NCBI RefSeq assembly: GCF_014204525.1
Contig: NZ_JACHLP010000001.1
Location: forward strand, 558,001-622,000
Origin: Roseateles oligotrophus
Lineage (GTDB): Bacteria > Pseudomonadota > Gammaproteobacteria > Burkholderiales > Burkholderiaceae_C
Length of the DNA stretch: 64,000 bases
Direction: 5' to 3'
Position 1 is the first letter of the stretch; every line of letters starts with the position of its first letter. The notes below the pieces were generated by a model. It was not told the origin of the DNA and did not search any database. It worked only from the letters and a program-made list of their open reading frames with translations. Made by a program: the position numbers and the translations under genes. This document shows, one piece after another, positions 26,592-35,649 of the stretch.

Positions 26592-27434
26592 TCAAAGCGT
26601 GGCGTCGAAACGCTCGAAACCGCTGTAGACGATGAAGTGCCGGCCTCGGGCGCGGCCAATCAGGCACAGGCCCAGTTGCAGGGCCAGGTCCAGGCCCATC
26701 TGGGTGATGCCGTTGCGCGAGACGATGATGGGCACGCCCATCCAGGCGGCCTTCAGCACCATCTCGCTGCTGATGCGGCCGGTGGTGTAGAGCACCGGTG
26801 CGTGCAGGCCGCCGGCGTGCGTCATCCACAGCCAGCCGGCAATGCTGTCGAGGGCGTTGTGCCGCCCCACATCCTCCACCATCACCAGCAGGCGCTCGCC
26901 CTCGAACAGGGCGCAACCATGCACCGAGCCGGCTTGCTTGTAGACGCTGTCCTGCGCGCGCATCTGCTCCAGCTGGGCGCACAGCGCACTCCTGCTCAAG
27001 CGCGCCTGCGCGGGCGGGGGCAGGGCCAGCTCCTCCAGGCCGGCCATCATGTCGCCGAACATGGTGCCTTGGCCGCAGCCGGTGGTGAGCGTGCGCTTGG
27101 CGCTTTGCTGGGCCCAGGCCTGGGACAGGCCCGCATGGCTGCGCACCGCGGCCGCGCCGACTTCCCAGTCGACGGTGATGGACTCGATCTCCTGCGCCGC
27201 GCGGATCAAGCCCTGGTTGCGCAGCCAGCCCAGCACCAGCAGCTCGGGCGCCAGGCCCAGAGTCATCAAGGTGATCAGCTCGCGCTTGTCGACAAAGACC
27301 GTCAGCGGCCGCTCGCAGGGGATGTGCAGGCGGCGGCGCTGGCCCAGCTCGTCCTGCACCTCGATCTCGCGCGTCAAATCCACCCACGCCTGGGTCAGGC
27401 GCGGCAGGCCGGGCTTGCTGGGCGGGTGAGGCAT
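26592..27434 (-). CDS. fdhD: Formate dehydrogenase sulfurtransferase FdhD
   Basis: This 280-residue protein with start ATG 27434 shows FdhD hallmarks: RPLTVFVDKRELITLMTLG near the N-terminus, the flexible-loop cysteine in TTGCGQGTMF, VHGCALFEGE, VEDVGRHNALDSIAG and ILYTTGRISSEM-like VLYTTGRISSEMVLKAA. FdhD passes sulfur from a cysteine desulfurase to the molybdenum cofactor of formate dehydrogenase. The loop has CGQG where E. coli has CxxC, so only the first cysteine is kept. It lies 28 bases after apbC and about 220 bases before the alpha subunit gene. Confidence 0.93.
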   Translation of the reverse strand: MPHPPSKPGLPRLTQAWVDLTREIEVQDELGQRRRLHIPCERPLTVFVDKRELITLMTLGLAPELLVLGWLRNQGLIRAAQEIESITVDWEVGAAAVRSHAGLSQAWAQQSAKRTLTTGCGQGTMFGDMMAGLEELALPPPAQARLSRSALCAQLEQMRAQDSVYKQAGSVHGCALFEGERLLVMVEDVGRHNALDSIAGWLWMTHAGGLHAPVLYTTGRISSEMVLKAAWMGVPIIVSRNGITQMGLDLALQLGLCLIGRARGRHFIVYSGFERFDATL

Positions 27435-27462
27435 GACAGGCGCCGGCCCTGGATGGGCGCGC

Positions 27463-28557
27463 TCAGCTGTTCTTGGAGATGGCGATGGTCGGGAACTTGG
27501 CCGAATAGTCCTTGGCCTGCCCCGCGATCTTGACGGCCACCTTGCGCGCCAGGGCCTTGTAGAGGCCGGCGATCTCGCTGCCGGGCTCGGCCACCACGCT
27601 GGGCCGGCCGGCATCGGCCTGCTCGCGGATGGACAGGGCCAGGGGCAGGCCGGCCAGATAGTCCAGCTGGTACTGCTCGGCCATGCGGCGGCCGCCGTCG
27701 GCGCCGAAGATGTGTTCGGCATGGCCGCAATTCGTGCAGATGTGCACCGCCATGTTTTCGACCACGCCCAGGATGGGCACGCCCACCTTCTCGAACATCT
27801 TCAGCCCCTTCTTGGCATCGATCAGGGCGATGTCCTGCGGGGTGGTGACGATGACGGCGCCGGTGACGGGCACGCGCTGCGACAGCGTCAGCTGGATGTC
27901 GCCGGTGCCGGGCGGCATGTCGACGACCAGATAGTCCAGCTCCTGCCAGCGGGTCTGGCGCAGGAGCTGCTCCAGGGCCTGGGTGGCCATGGGGCCGCGC
28001 CAGATCATGGCCTGGTCCTGCTCGACCAGAAAGCCAATCGACATCACCTGCAGGCCATGGGCCAGCAAGGGCTCCATGGTCTGGCCGTCGCTGCTCTCGG
28101 GCTTGCCGCTGACGCCCAGCATCAGCGGCAGGCTGGGGCCGTAGATATCGGCATCCAGAATGCCGACGCGGGCGCCCTCGGCCGCCAGGGCCAGGGCCAG
28201 ATTGGCCGCCGTCGTGCTCTTGCCCACGCCGCCCTTGCCCGAGGCCACGGCGATGATGTTCTTCACCCCCGGCAGCAATTGCACGCCACGCTGCACCGCG
28301 TGCGCGGTGATCTTGCTGTGCAGATGCACCGACACATTGCCCACGCCGGCGACCGTGCGCGCGGCGGCCACCAGCTGACGGCGCAGCTCAGCGTGCTGGC
28401 TGGCGGCGGGGTAGCCCAGCTCAATCTCGAAGGAGACATCGTCGCCATCGATGCGCAGATGCTTCAGCTGCTTGCCGCGGACAAAGTCCTGGGCGGTATT
28501 GGGATCGACAACGGTTTGCAGCGCTTGCAGCAGCGCGGCTTCTTGAATGGAGGACAT
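27463..28557 (-). CDS. apbC: Iron-sulfur cluster carrier protein ApbC/Mrp
   Basis: This 364-residue P-loop ATPase has an N-terminal MIP18/DUF59 domain (about residues 5-85), the deviant Walker A SGKGGVGKST (106-115), ILDADIYGPSLPLMLG, VVDMPPGTGDIQLTL and the cluster-binding CTNC motif (about residue 275). It assembles and hands on [4Fe-4S] clusters. Placed just before fdhD and the formate dehydrogenase genes, it may help load their many clusters, though apbC is often found in unrelated contexts. Confidence 0.94.
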   Translation of the reverse strand: MSSIQEAALLQALQTVVDPNTAQDFVRGKQLKHLRIDGDDVSFEIELGYPAASQHAELRRQLVAAARTVAGVGNVSVHLHSKITAHAVQRGVQLLPGVKNIIAVASGKGGVGKSTTAANLALALAAEGARVGILDADIYGPSLPLMLGVSGKPESSDGQTMEPLLAHGLQVMSIGFLVEQDQAMIWRGPMATQALEQLLRQTRWQELDYLVVDMPPGTGDIQLTLSQRVPVTGAVIVTTPQDIALIDAKKGLKMFEKVGVPILGVVENMAVHICTNCGHAEHIFGADGGRRMAEQYQLDYLAGLPLALSIREQADAGRPSVVAEPGSEIAGLYKALARKVAVKIAGQAKDYSAKFPTIAISKNS

Positions 28558-28682
28558 GGGCGCTCGGATTGGTTGCTTGGGGCCATGCGTTCACAGCCTG
28601 GCTGGGCCCCTGGGCGCGCAGTCTAGCCCAGCGCCCGGGGGCCGCGGCTGTTTGGGGCTATTGCCCGGCGGGTCAAGACGGG

Positions 28683-30374
28683 TCAAGGCGGGCAAGCGGC
28701 CGGATTGCGGGCAGGCAGATAGGCCCACATCACCTCCAGCTGAGGGCCTCGGTTGGCGATGCGGGTCCAGTGCAGCTTGACAAAACCGCGCGCCTCGGCG
28801 CGGTCGATCAAGGCCTGCACGGCGGGCAGCAAGGGTTGGGCCAGATCGCGGCCGTCGACCAGCACCAGGGCGCCGCAGTCGTCCAGCATATGCGGCTTGA
28901 TCCAGGGTGATTTCTGCGGATCGGCATCGAGATAGACCAGCGGCTGGAAGCGCGAACGCACCGACACATTGCCGGCCAGCCAGGTCTCGCCCACCACCAC
29001 CCGCAAAGGCGTCTTGGCATGCTGCAGCCAGACGGCGTCGAGCTGGCGCGCCAGCCTGGCCGCCGGGAAATTGGAGCGCGCACCGCGGCCGCCCATATCG
29101 GCCAGCCAACCTGCGCCAAACGCCATGCCCAGCGCCAGCACCAGCTCGGCCACGACGCCCACCCACAGCACGCTGCGCAGCAGCAGGGCCCCGCTGAGCC
29201 CCGGCTTGCTGGGCAGCCACAGCAAGGCCAGCACACCGGCCATGACGAAGTAGGTGGCGGCCCAGGCCGAACCCAGGCGTATGCCGAAAGCCCCCAGCAG
29301 CGTGGTCAGCAGCATGGGGCCCAGGCCCATGAACAGCACGAAACGCCACTCGGGACTGGTGCTCGGGCAGGCATCCAGTTCCGCCGGCTGGGCCTGCAGC
29401 TGAGCCTGCAATTGAGCTTTGTGCAGCGCCCGCTTCAGCAGCAGCAACAAAGCACCCAGGCCCAGCAGCAGGGGCAGGACCCGGCCCAGCTGAACCACCC
29501 AGAAATTGGCCAGGCGGGCCCAGTGGCCCAGATTGTCGTGGTCGTTCTTGCCCTGCATGGCCTTGCCCGCATAGCCCAGGCCCGGCGAGCCCTCCTGCAA
29601 CAACCAGCTGATATGGGGCGAGACCAGCAGCGCGCACACGGCCAGGGCCAGGGCCACACCGACCCAGGCCCGCCAGTGCCACATGCGGCGGTCCTGCGCC
29701 AGCCACAGGCCGATCACGGCCAGCCAGACCAAGGCGCTGTACTTGGACAGCAGGCACAGGGCCGCGGCCACCCCCACCAGGGCCCAGCGCCACCAGGGTT
29801 GCTGCTGGCCGGCGCCGCCCTGGGCACGCACGGCGCCCAGCGTCAGCCATAACAGCAGGCCCACCGGCATCAGCTGCAAGGTGTTGTGATTGGCCATGAT
29901 GCCGTGGATGCCGTGGTAGACCAGCAGGCTGCTGAGCACCACGGAGGCAAAGGCACGCACCGGCGTCGTCACCATCAGGGCGATGCGCCAGATGAAGAAC
30001 TGCATCAGCACCACGCTGAGCTGGGCGGCAAAGAAAGTCACCCACATCTTGCGGCCCAGCAGCTCGGTCCAGCCGTGCACCCACCAGGTCGGAAAGGGCG
30101 GATGCTTGTAATAGCCCCATTCCAGCGACTGCATCCAGACCAGTTGCTCGGTATTGTCCCAAGGCGGGGCGCGATGGCTCAGGGTCGCCAGCGCCGTCCA
30201 CAAGATCAGATGGAAGGCCAGAAAGGCCAGCGTGAGCCATTGCATCTGCGCCGCATCGCGGGTATCCAGGCGCCAAAAACGCAGCAACCTTGTACTGGAA
30301 CCCGACTGGTCGGCGCCAACAGGCCGCGACTCGGCCTGAGGCCCGGACACCGCGAGCTCTTTATTCCCATCCAT
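28683..30374 (-). CDS. ArnT-like membrane glycosyltransferase (GT39/GT83)
   Basis: This 563-residue polytopic protein has about ten hydrophobic helices in its first 420 residues and a soluble C-terminal part. The first periplasmic loop carries APPWDNTEQLVWMQSLEWGY, with the acidic pair expected in dolichyl-phosphate-mannose/ArnT-type transferases, followed by YKHPPFPTWW, where HPPFP is the PMT_2 signature. These enzymes move a sugar from a polyprenyl-phosphate carrier to lipid A or a protein. The acceptor is unknown here. No aminoarabinose genes flank it. Confidence 0.82.
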   Translation of the reverse strand: MDGNKELAVSGPQAESRPVGADQSGSSTRLLRFWRLDTRDAAQMQWLTLAFLAFHLILWTALATLSHRAPPWDNTEQLVWMQSLEWGYYKHPPFPTWWVHGWTELLGRKMWVTFFAAQLSVVLMQFFIWRIALMVTTPVRAFASVVLSSLLVYHGIHGIMANHNTLQLMPVGLLLWLTLGAVRAQGGAGQQQPWWRWALVGVAAALCLLSKYSALVWLAVIGLWLAQDRRMWHWRAWVGVALALAVCALLVSPHISWLLQEGSPGLGYAGKAMQGKNDHDNLGHWARLANFWVVQLGRVLPLLLGLGALLLLLKRALHKAQLQAQLQAQPAELDACPSTSPEWRFVLFMGLGPMLLTTLLGAFGIRLGSAWAATYFVMAGVLALLWLPSKPGLSGALLLRSVLWVGVVAELVLALGMAFGAGWLADMGGRGARSNFPAARLARQLDAVWLQHAKTPLRVVVGETWLAGNVSVRSRFQPLVYLDADPQKSPWIKPHMLDDCGALVLVDGRDLAQPLLPAVQALIDRAEARGFVKLHWTRIANRGPQLEVMWAYLPARNPAACPP

Positions 30375-30535
30375 CGGATTCCCTCAGCGGGTCTCGAAAA
30401 GCGCTTGGCCCCGACCCGACATCGCATCGACCGCCGCGCCCCTGGCGCGGAACAAGGCCGCCATCATAAATTCACAAAGGTTTACAAACCACCACCGGAT
30501 TGAAGGAGGCTGTGCGGTAAGACAGACAGGACTTG

Positions 30536-30647
30536 GAGCGGCTAACAAAACTCAGCGCAGCGGTCCTGGCTAGGCGCGCCGTCGAAGACAGTACACCGGG
30601 TACGGCGAGACGGCGTAACAACGCCAGGAGAGTTTTGTTGGCCGCTC
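30536..30647 (-). repeat. Intergenic GTAC-core hairpin element, copy A (after kinase gene)
   Basis: The 112-bp element begins at the first base after the TAA stop of the kinase gene. Outer arms of 18 bases, GAGCGGCCAACAAAACTC and its inverse GAGTTTTGTTAGCCGCTC, pair with one mismatch. Inside lie TCCTGGC/GCCAGGA, GCCGTC/GACGGC and an apex GTAC-CCGGT-GTAC. The core shares AGCGGTC, GGCTAGGCG and GTAC..GTACG with copy B (45587-45726) and the apex with copy C (17040-17162). Confidence 0.75.
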
Positions 30648-33101
30648 TTAGCTGGACTGCTTGAAGGCCATCACTGCCTGGTTGCGCAGGGTGCGCAACA
30701 GGGACAGCTCTTTCTCGCCCAGATCGATCTCGCCGGCCAGGGGCTTGTCGGCATAGATCAGGGCGAAGGGCTGGCCCTTCAAAGCCATGGGCAGCAGCAA
30801 AAAGCTCTGGGCAGCGAGCGCGCCCTGGTACCAGGCGGGCAGGCGCTCGGCGATCTTGTCGGCACCGGCATCGCTGATCAAGGTGTCGGCCCCGCGCTGG
30901 CACACGGCCTCGAAGAGATTGGCCTGCGCGCCGGGCGGCGTGCGCAGGGCGATGCGGAAGGCCGGCACCACGCTCTCCACCTCGGCCCCCAGGCCGAAAC
31001 GGCCGGTCAGGGTCTCGGTCCTGGGGTCGCGCAGGCAGAAGATCACCCGGCGGAAGCCCAGCGCCCGGTAAATGGTCTCCAGAATCATGCGCAGGACTTC
31101 GTTGAGCTTGAAGTTCTCCACCATCACATTGGTGATGTCCTGAATGCCGGCGGCCAGGGTTTCGACCGCCAGTTCGCGGTTCAGGCGCTGGCTGCTGCCG
31201 GGCTCGTCGGGCGTCAGCACCTGGGTGGCTTGCAGTTGCAGGGCCGTCAGGGAGTCATCCGGCGTCGGGGTCAGCGGCGCCAGCAGGCGCAGGGCCGGGG
31301 AATTCTTGGGCAGGACCAGCCCCAAGGCCTCGGTCATCTGGGCCAGGCGCTGGCGGGCCTGGTCGGCGGCCAGGTCGAAGGCCTCGGCCGTTAGCCCCAA
31401 GCTGCGCGCATAGCGCTGGGCCATGGCATGCACCCTGGCATGGGCCTGGGCCGGCTCGGTGCGCAGAATCACATCGGCCACATCATTGGCCGCATGGGCC
31501 AGCCAGCGCTGGCGCTCGCCGGGGTGCTGGACCAGGCGGTGCGGCGGCTCGCCCTCGGGCCGCTGCATGCTGGCCTGCAAGGTCTCGGGCAAGCCCCATT
31601 GCCGGGCCACGCCCAGGCCCAGCTGCTCATAACTCATGCCCAGCACCCGCGCCGAGGCCACCCACTCGGGGATGGGCGCGGGCGCGGGCTTGCCGGCCAG
31701 GCTGAGGCGCTCGACCCGGGTCATGCGGCGGATCTGGCCGGCCTCCTCGGGGAAGTAGAACTCGGTCAGCGCACGCCCCAGGTTATGGAACATGGCGCAG
31801 AGAAAGGCCTCCTCGTTCTCGCGCGGGCTCAGGCAAAGCTCGCGCGCCAGCGAGGCCGCCATCAGCGAGCGCAGAAACTCCTCGCGCAGCTGCTGGGCAT
31901 GGGCCTTGTTCTCCATGCGCTCCAGCAGGATCAGCGAGAGCGCCAGATTGCGGATGCCGGCAAAGCCCACCAGGGCCACGGCGCGCGAGATGGTGGTGAT
32001 GCCGCCGCCACCGCCGCCCTGCCGGTACTGCACCGTGTTGACCAGGCGCAGCAGCTTTTGCGTCAGGGCCACGTCCTTGAGGATTTCATTCGACAGGCTG
32101 GCCAGGCTTTCGCTCTCCGACAGGGTCAGGCGCTGGATGCGGCTGACCGCATCCGACATGGCCGGGAAGTCGCTCTTGTGCTGCATGCGGCGCAGCAGAA
32201 AGTCCAGGGCCGCGCCCTCGCCCGTCGCGCCCAGGGGCTCGGTCTGGGGCGGTTGCAGCCACTCGGCCAGGGCATCGTGCATGGCCAGGGCGCTGGGCCA
32301 GCGCTGGGCCGGTTCGCGCGCCAGCCCGCGCTGGGCGATGGCGCGCAAGGCATCGTCCACATCGGCGGCCAGGCCGCGCGGCACCTGCAGCTCCTGCTCG
32401 ATGACGCGCTGCACGGCACGCCAGGGATCGGGCTCGTAATTGAGGCGCTGGCCGCTGAGCATCTCGACCAGCACGACGGCGGCGGCAAACACATCCATCT
32501 GCGCGCTGGGGGGCTGGCCCTGCGCCGCCTCGGGCGAGAGATAGCCGGGCGTGCCGACGATGCGCTCCGGCTGGCTGCCGCTGCTTGGCTTGTTGGCGCC
32601 GTCCAGGCGGGCAGCGATGCCGAAGTCCATCACCCGCGCCCGCCCCTTGGCGTCGATCAGGATATTGCTGGGCTTGAGGTCGCGGTGCACGACGCCGGCC
32701 GCATGGGCGGCCTGCAAGCCGTCCAGCACATCCATGCAGAGCTCGACGGCGGCGCGGGCCGGCAGCTGGCGTTCGCGCCTCAGCTTCTCCACCAGGGTGC
32801 CGCCGGGCACGTACTCGAAGACCATATAGAACTGGCCATCCTGCGTATCGGCCTCGAACACCGGCACGATGAAGGGATGGGTCAGGCGGCTGACGGCGCG
32901 CGCCTCATGCAGCCATTCATCCACCCGGCTGGGCTCGGCGCCGGGGCGCAAGACCTTGAGGGCGACGTCGCGGTCCAGCCGCGGGTCATGAGCCAGCCAG
33001 ACGGTGGCTTGCGCGCCCTCGCCCAGGCGCTTGAGCAGGCGAAAACGCCCCAGCTGCGGCAAGGCCAGCGCGCTCAGGGCCGGACGTTCATCCTCTTGCA
33101 T
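30648..33101 (-). CDS. Serine/threonine kinase-HDOD-GAF signalling protein
   Basis: This 817-residue protein has three parts. The protein kinase (about 18-275) is intact: G-loop LGEGAQATVW, Lys49 in VALK, Glu66, HRD 139-141 with Asn146, DFG 159-161 and GTPGYLSPE. Next is an HDOD domain (about 305-510; LTLSESESLASLSNEILKD, LVGFAGIRNLALSLILLERM and FLCAMFHNLGRALTEFYFP). The C-terminus is a GAF-like domain (about 650-810; VMVENFKLNEVLRMILETI, DLGEKELSLLRTLRNQAVMA). HDOD domains relate to signalling proteins but lack HD catalytic residues. It follows the pseudokinase-HDOD gene by 51 bases, so both are probably co-transcribed and may act together. Confidence 0.88.
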   Translation of the reverse strand: MQEDERPALSALALPQLGRFRLLKRLGEGAQATVWLAHDPRLDRDVALKVLRPGAEPSRVDEWLHEARAVSRLTHPFIVPVFEADTQDGQFYMVFEYVPGGTLVEKLRRERQLPARAAVELCMDVLDGLQAAHAAGVVHRDLKPSNILIDAKGRARVMDFGIAARLDGANKPSSGSQPERIVGTPGYLSPEAAQGQPPSAQMDVFAAAVVLVEMLSGQRLNYEPDPWRAVQRVIEQELQVPRGLAADVDDALRAIAQRGLAREPAQRWPSALAMHDALAEWLQPPQTEPLGATGEGAALDFLLRRMQHKSDFPAMSDAVSRIQRLTLSESESLASLSNEILKDVALTQKLLRLVNTVQYRQGGGGGGITTISRAVALVGFAGIRNLALSLILLERMENKAHAQQLREEFLRSLMAASLARELCLSPRENEEAFLCAMFHNLGRALTEFYFPEEAGQIRRMTRVERLSLAGKPAPAPIPEWVASARVLGMSYEQLGLGVARQWGLPETLQASMQRPEGEPPHRLVQHPGERQRWLAHAANDVADVILRTEPAQAHARVHAMAQRYARSLGLTAEAFDLAADQARQRLAQMTEALGLVLPKNSPALRLLAPLTPTPDDSLTALQLQATQVLTPDEPGSSQRLNRELAVETLAAGIQDITNVMVENFKLNEVLRMILETIYRALGFRRVIFCLRDPRTETLTGRFGLGAEVESVVPAFRIALRTPPGAQANLFEAVCQRGADTLISDAGADKIAERLPAWYQGALAAQSFLLLPMALKGQPFALIYADKPLAGEIDLGEKELSLLRTLRNQAVMAFKQSS

Positions 33102-33152
33102 AGGACCTTCTTCTTTGAAACAGGGCCTGCGGGGGTGGCGGCAAGTCTGCGC

Positions 33153-35099
33153 TCAGCGCGCGCCCCCTGGATCATTTTTTGGCACCGTCCCTGCACTCAT
33201 GCTGGGCAGGCGCGAACGCAAGGCCGAGGGCTTGGGCAGGGCCTGCGGATCGGGCCGCAAGGCTCTGGCCTCCAATTCATCCAGACTTTCGGCGGGCGTG
33301 GCGGGCGGGTGGGCCGCGGCCTCCTCCTGGGCTTGGGCGGCGGCCGGATTGAGGGCCAGATGGACCTCGCGCAGCCCCAGGCCCAGGGCCCGTGCATAAC
33401 GCCGGGTCGCCACTTCGATGGCCTGTTGCTGGCGCCTGGGGTCCGGGATCTGCAAGGCGTCCACCAGCTCATTGGCCAGGCTACAGCTCAGGCGCAGCAG
33501 GTCGGAATCGGTCTCGGAATGCCGCACCGGCGCCTCGGGCGACTGGCGGCGGATCATATGGATCAGCTCGTCGCCCAGATTCCAGTGCCGGGCCACGGCC
33601 ACGCCCAGGCTGTCCAGATCGCAACCCAGCACGGCAAAGGCCGCCGCCTGCTCGCTCAGGCTGGCCGGATGCGGGTGCTCGGCCGTGGGCTCGGGCGGCA
33701 GCATCAGCTGGCGGATCTGCTGGGCGTCATCCGGGAAGTGGTATTGCAAGAGCAGGCGGCCGAGGTTCTGCATCACGGTGATCAGATAGACCACCTCGCC
33801 GTCATAACCCGCCGGCCGCAGGGCCTGGGCGATGCGCCCGGCCTGCTGGACCCGGCCCATCAGGCTTTTGAGCATGGCGGCCTGGATCTCGCTCAGCGGC
33901 CCGGGCCAGGGCTTGAGCGCACGGGCGGCTTGCTGCAGACCCTCCAGGCCCAGCATGGCGATGGCGCGCTGCATATTCAGCACCGTGCCATCGACGGCGG
34001 CGCCGTTCTGCTTCAGCGAATGATTGACCCGGCGCAGCAGCTCCAGGCTCAGGGCCATGTCCTGCAAGGCCAGCGTGGACAGGGCGCTGGCATGCTGGCG
34101 CTCCATCGCCGAGGACTGGCCCACCCGCAGCAAGGCGGTGGAGCTGCTGGGCAGATGGCCGATGCGTTGCAGCTTGTCCAGCAGCAAGGCAATCGGGCCG
34201 CCCTGGTCCTGGGCCACCGAGGTGCGCCAGCCGTCGAGCGCCCGGTAGAAGCTGCGCGCCATGTGGTAGCGCTGGCGGGCCTGGCGGTCGGTGGCGCGGT
34301 TGCAGATGGCGCGCAAGGCCTCGGGAATGGGATGGGGCGTCTCCCAGCTCATGCGCACCAGCTCGCGACCCAGCGGCTGCATCTGCTGCACGGTCAGCTG
34401 CAGATCGCTCTGCTCCAGCACATGGCGGCCGCCGAGGATGCGATGCAGCATCAAGCCCACGCACAGCACATCTTCCTGCGCCGATTCGCGCACCGCGCGA
34501 CGCGCCACCGCATTGAAGTCCACGTTAGCTGGGAACACCTCCTGCGCCACCTCCAGGCCCATCACCCGGACCTGGTTGCCCGGGCTGATGAGCAGGCTGG
34601 CGCATTGCACATCGCGGTGGGCATGGCCGGCCTCATGGGCAAAGGCCAGACCCTCCAGATACTGGCAGATCCAGTCCGCCGCATCCACCGGCAGGGGCGC
34701 GGCCTGGCGGGCCAGGCGCTCGTCCAGGGTCTCGCCCAGCGCACGGTCGTAGGCGACGAAGGGCCATTGCTCCACCTGCCCCACCTCGATCACCGGGGCC
34801 AGATTGGGATGCTGGACCCGCGCCACCGCATTGGCCATGCGCAGCCAATGCGCCAGCGCGGCCGGGCTATTGGGCGCCATGCGCGGCAGGCACAGGATCA
34901 GCTCCTGGCCCAGCCTCTCATCGAACACCAACCACACCATGCAGCGCCCGCTCTTGCTGAGCAGGGCACGCAGCTCGAAACGCCCAAAGCGACGCAGCGC
35001 CGCGGGCTTGGTGGCCGCAGGTGCAGAGTCGGCAGGCGCTGGCGTGCTGGGAGTGGCGGGCATGTAGGGGCGAGCTTGTACAAATGCTTGTGCAGCCAT
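33153..35099 (-). CDS. Pseudokinase-HDOD protein
   Basis: This 648-residue paralogue of the next gene has a kinase-like domain (about 38-310) and an HDOD domain (about 335-560). Kinase catalytic residues are missing: the VAIK lysine is Cys70 in ELILCLP, the G-loop is LLSKSGRCMVW, the catalytic-loop asparagine is Ser168 in HRDVQCAS, and DFG is GLE at 181-183. Only the HRD aspartate remains. It is therefore probably a scaffold or allosteric partner for the active kinase encoded downstream. ATG 35099 has a GGGG ribosome site; a start 12 codons later is possible. Confidence 0.85.
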   Translation of the reverse strand: MAAQAFVQARPYMPATPSTPAPADSAPAATKPAALRRFGRFELRALLSKSGRCMVWLVFDERLGQELILCLPRMAPNSPAALAHWLRMANAVARVQHPNLAPVIEVGQVEQWPFVAYDRALGETLDERLARQAAPLPVDAADWICQYLEGLAFAHEAGHAHRDVQCASLLISPGNQVRVMGLEVAQEVFPANVDFNAVARRAVRESAQEDVLCVGLMLHRILGGRHVLEQSDLQLTVQQMQPLGRELVRMSWETPHPIPEALRAICNRATDRQARQRYHMARSFYRALDGWRTSVAQDQGGPIALLLDKLQRIGHLPSSSTALLRVGQSSAMERQHASALSTLALQDMALSLELLRRVNHSLKQNGAAVDGTVLNMQRAIAMLGLEGLQQAARALKPWPGPLSEIQAAMLKSLMGRVQQAGRIAQALRPAGYDGEVVYLITVMQNLGRLLLQYHFPDDAQQIRQLMLPPEPTAEHPHPASLSEQAAAFAVLGCDLDSLGVAVARHWNLGDELIHMIRRQSPEAPVRHSETDSDLLRLSCSLANELVDALQIPDPRRQQQAIEVATRRYARALGLGLREVHLALNPAAAQAQEEAAAHPPATPAESLDELEARALRPDPQALPKPSALRSRLPSMSAGTVPKNDPGGAR

Positions 35100-35340
35100 T
35101 GGACCCCATGCCCGCCGTCCTGAAGGCCGGAGCTGCACTCGAATCCACCGCCTTATCCGCCGCCCGCCGCGGACCGGCCCACGCTCCACCACTCGCACGG
35201 CCCGGCCTGCCTGCGCACAGCCGAGCCCGGGGTTTTCCCCTGAATTTGCGCTCGGCCGCAGCGCGGGTCAGCTATGGGTCAGACAGGACCAACACACTGG
35301 CCCGGAGCCAAGCAGTCTCAACAAACCCGAGGAACAAGAC

Positions 35341-35649
35341 ATGACAGACCCCGTGGTGGCCCGCATACGGGCCAATCCCAAGTACCAGGAGCTCAAGGCC
35401 AAGCGCAACCGCTTCGGCTGGACGCTCACCGTCGCCATGCTGGTGGTGTACTTCGGCTACATCTCCCTGATCGCCTTCAACAAGGAATTCCTGTCGCAAA
35501 AGATAGGCGCCGGCGTGACCTCGCTGGGCATTCCCATCGGCATGGGGGTGATCCTCTTCACCGTCCTGATCACCGGCCTGTATGTGCGCCGCGCAAACAA
35601 TGAATTCGACCGCCTGACGCGTGAGATTCTCGAGAAGGAAGTCAAATGA
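35341..35649 (+). CDS. DUF485 membrane protein
   Basis: This 102-residue protein with two hydrophobic helices (about 25-45 and 60-82) begins with [19 protein letters not shown], the DUF485 signature (YjcH family). It always travels with ActP-type solute:cation symporters, and its stop overlaps the actP start here by four bases. A GAGGA ribosome site lies 7 bases upstream of the ATG. The 240-bp divergent region before it separates this operon from the kinase operon. Confidence 0.9.
   Translation: MTDPVVARIRANPKYQELKAKRNRFGWTLTVAMLVVYFGYISLIAFNKEFLSQKIGAGVTSLGIPIGMGVILFTVLITGLYVRRANNEFDRLTREILEKEVK

Noticed and set aside
31428-35123. A 1231-codon plus-strand open frame lying across the two kinase genes
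   Set aside because: It is antisense to two clearly conserved genes, has low-complexity Gln/Ala/Leu/Gly/His translation, and arises from high GC at third positions.
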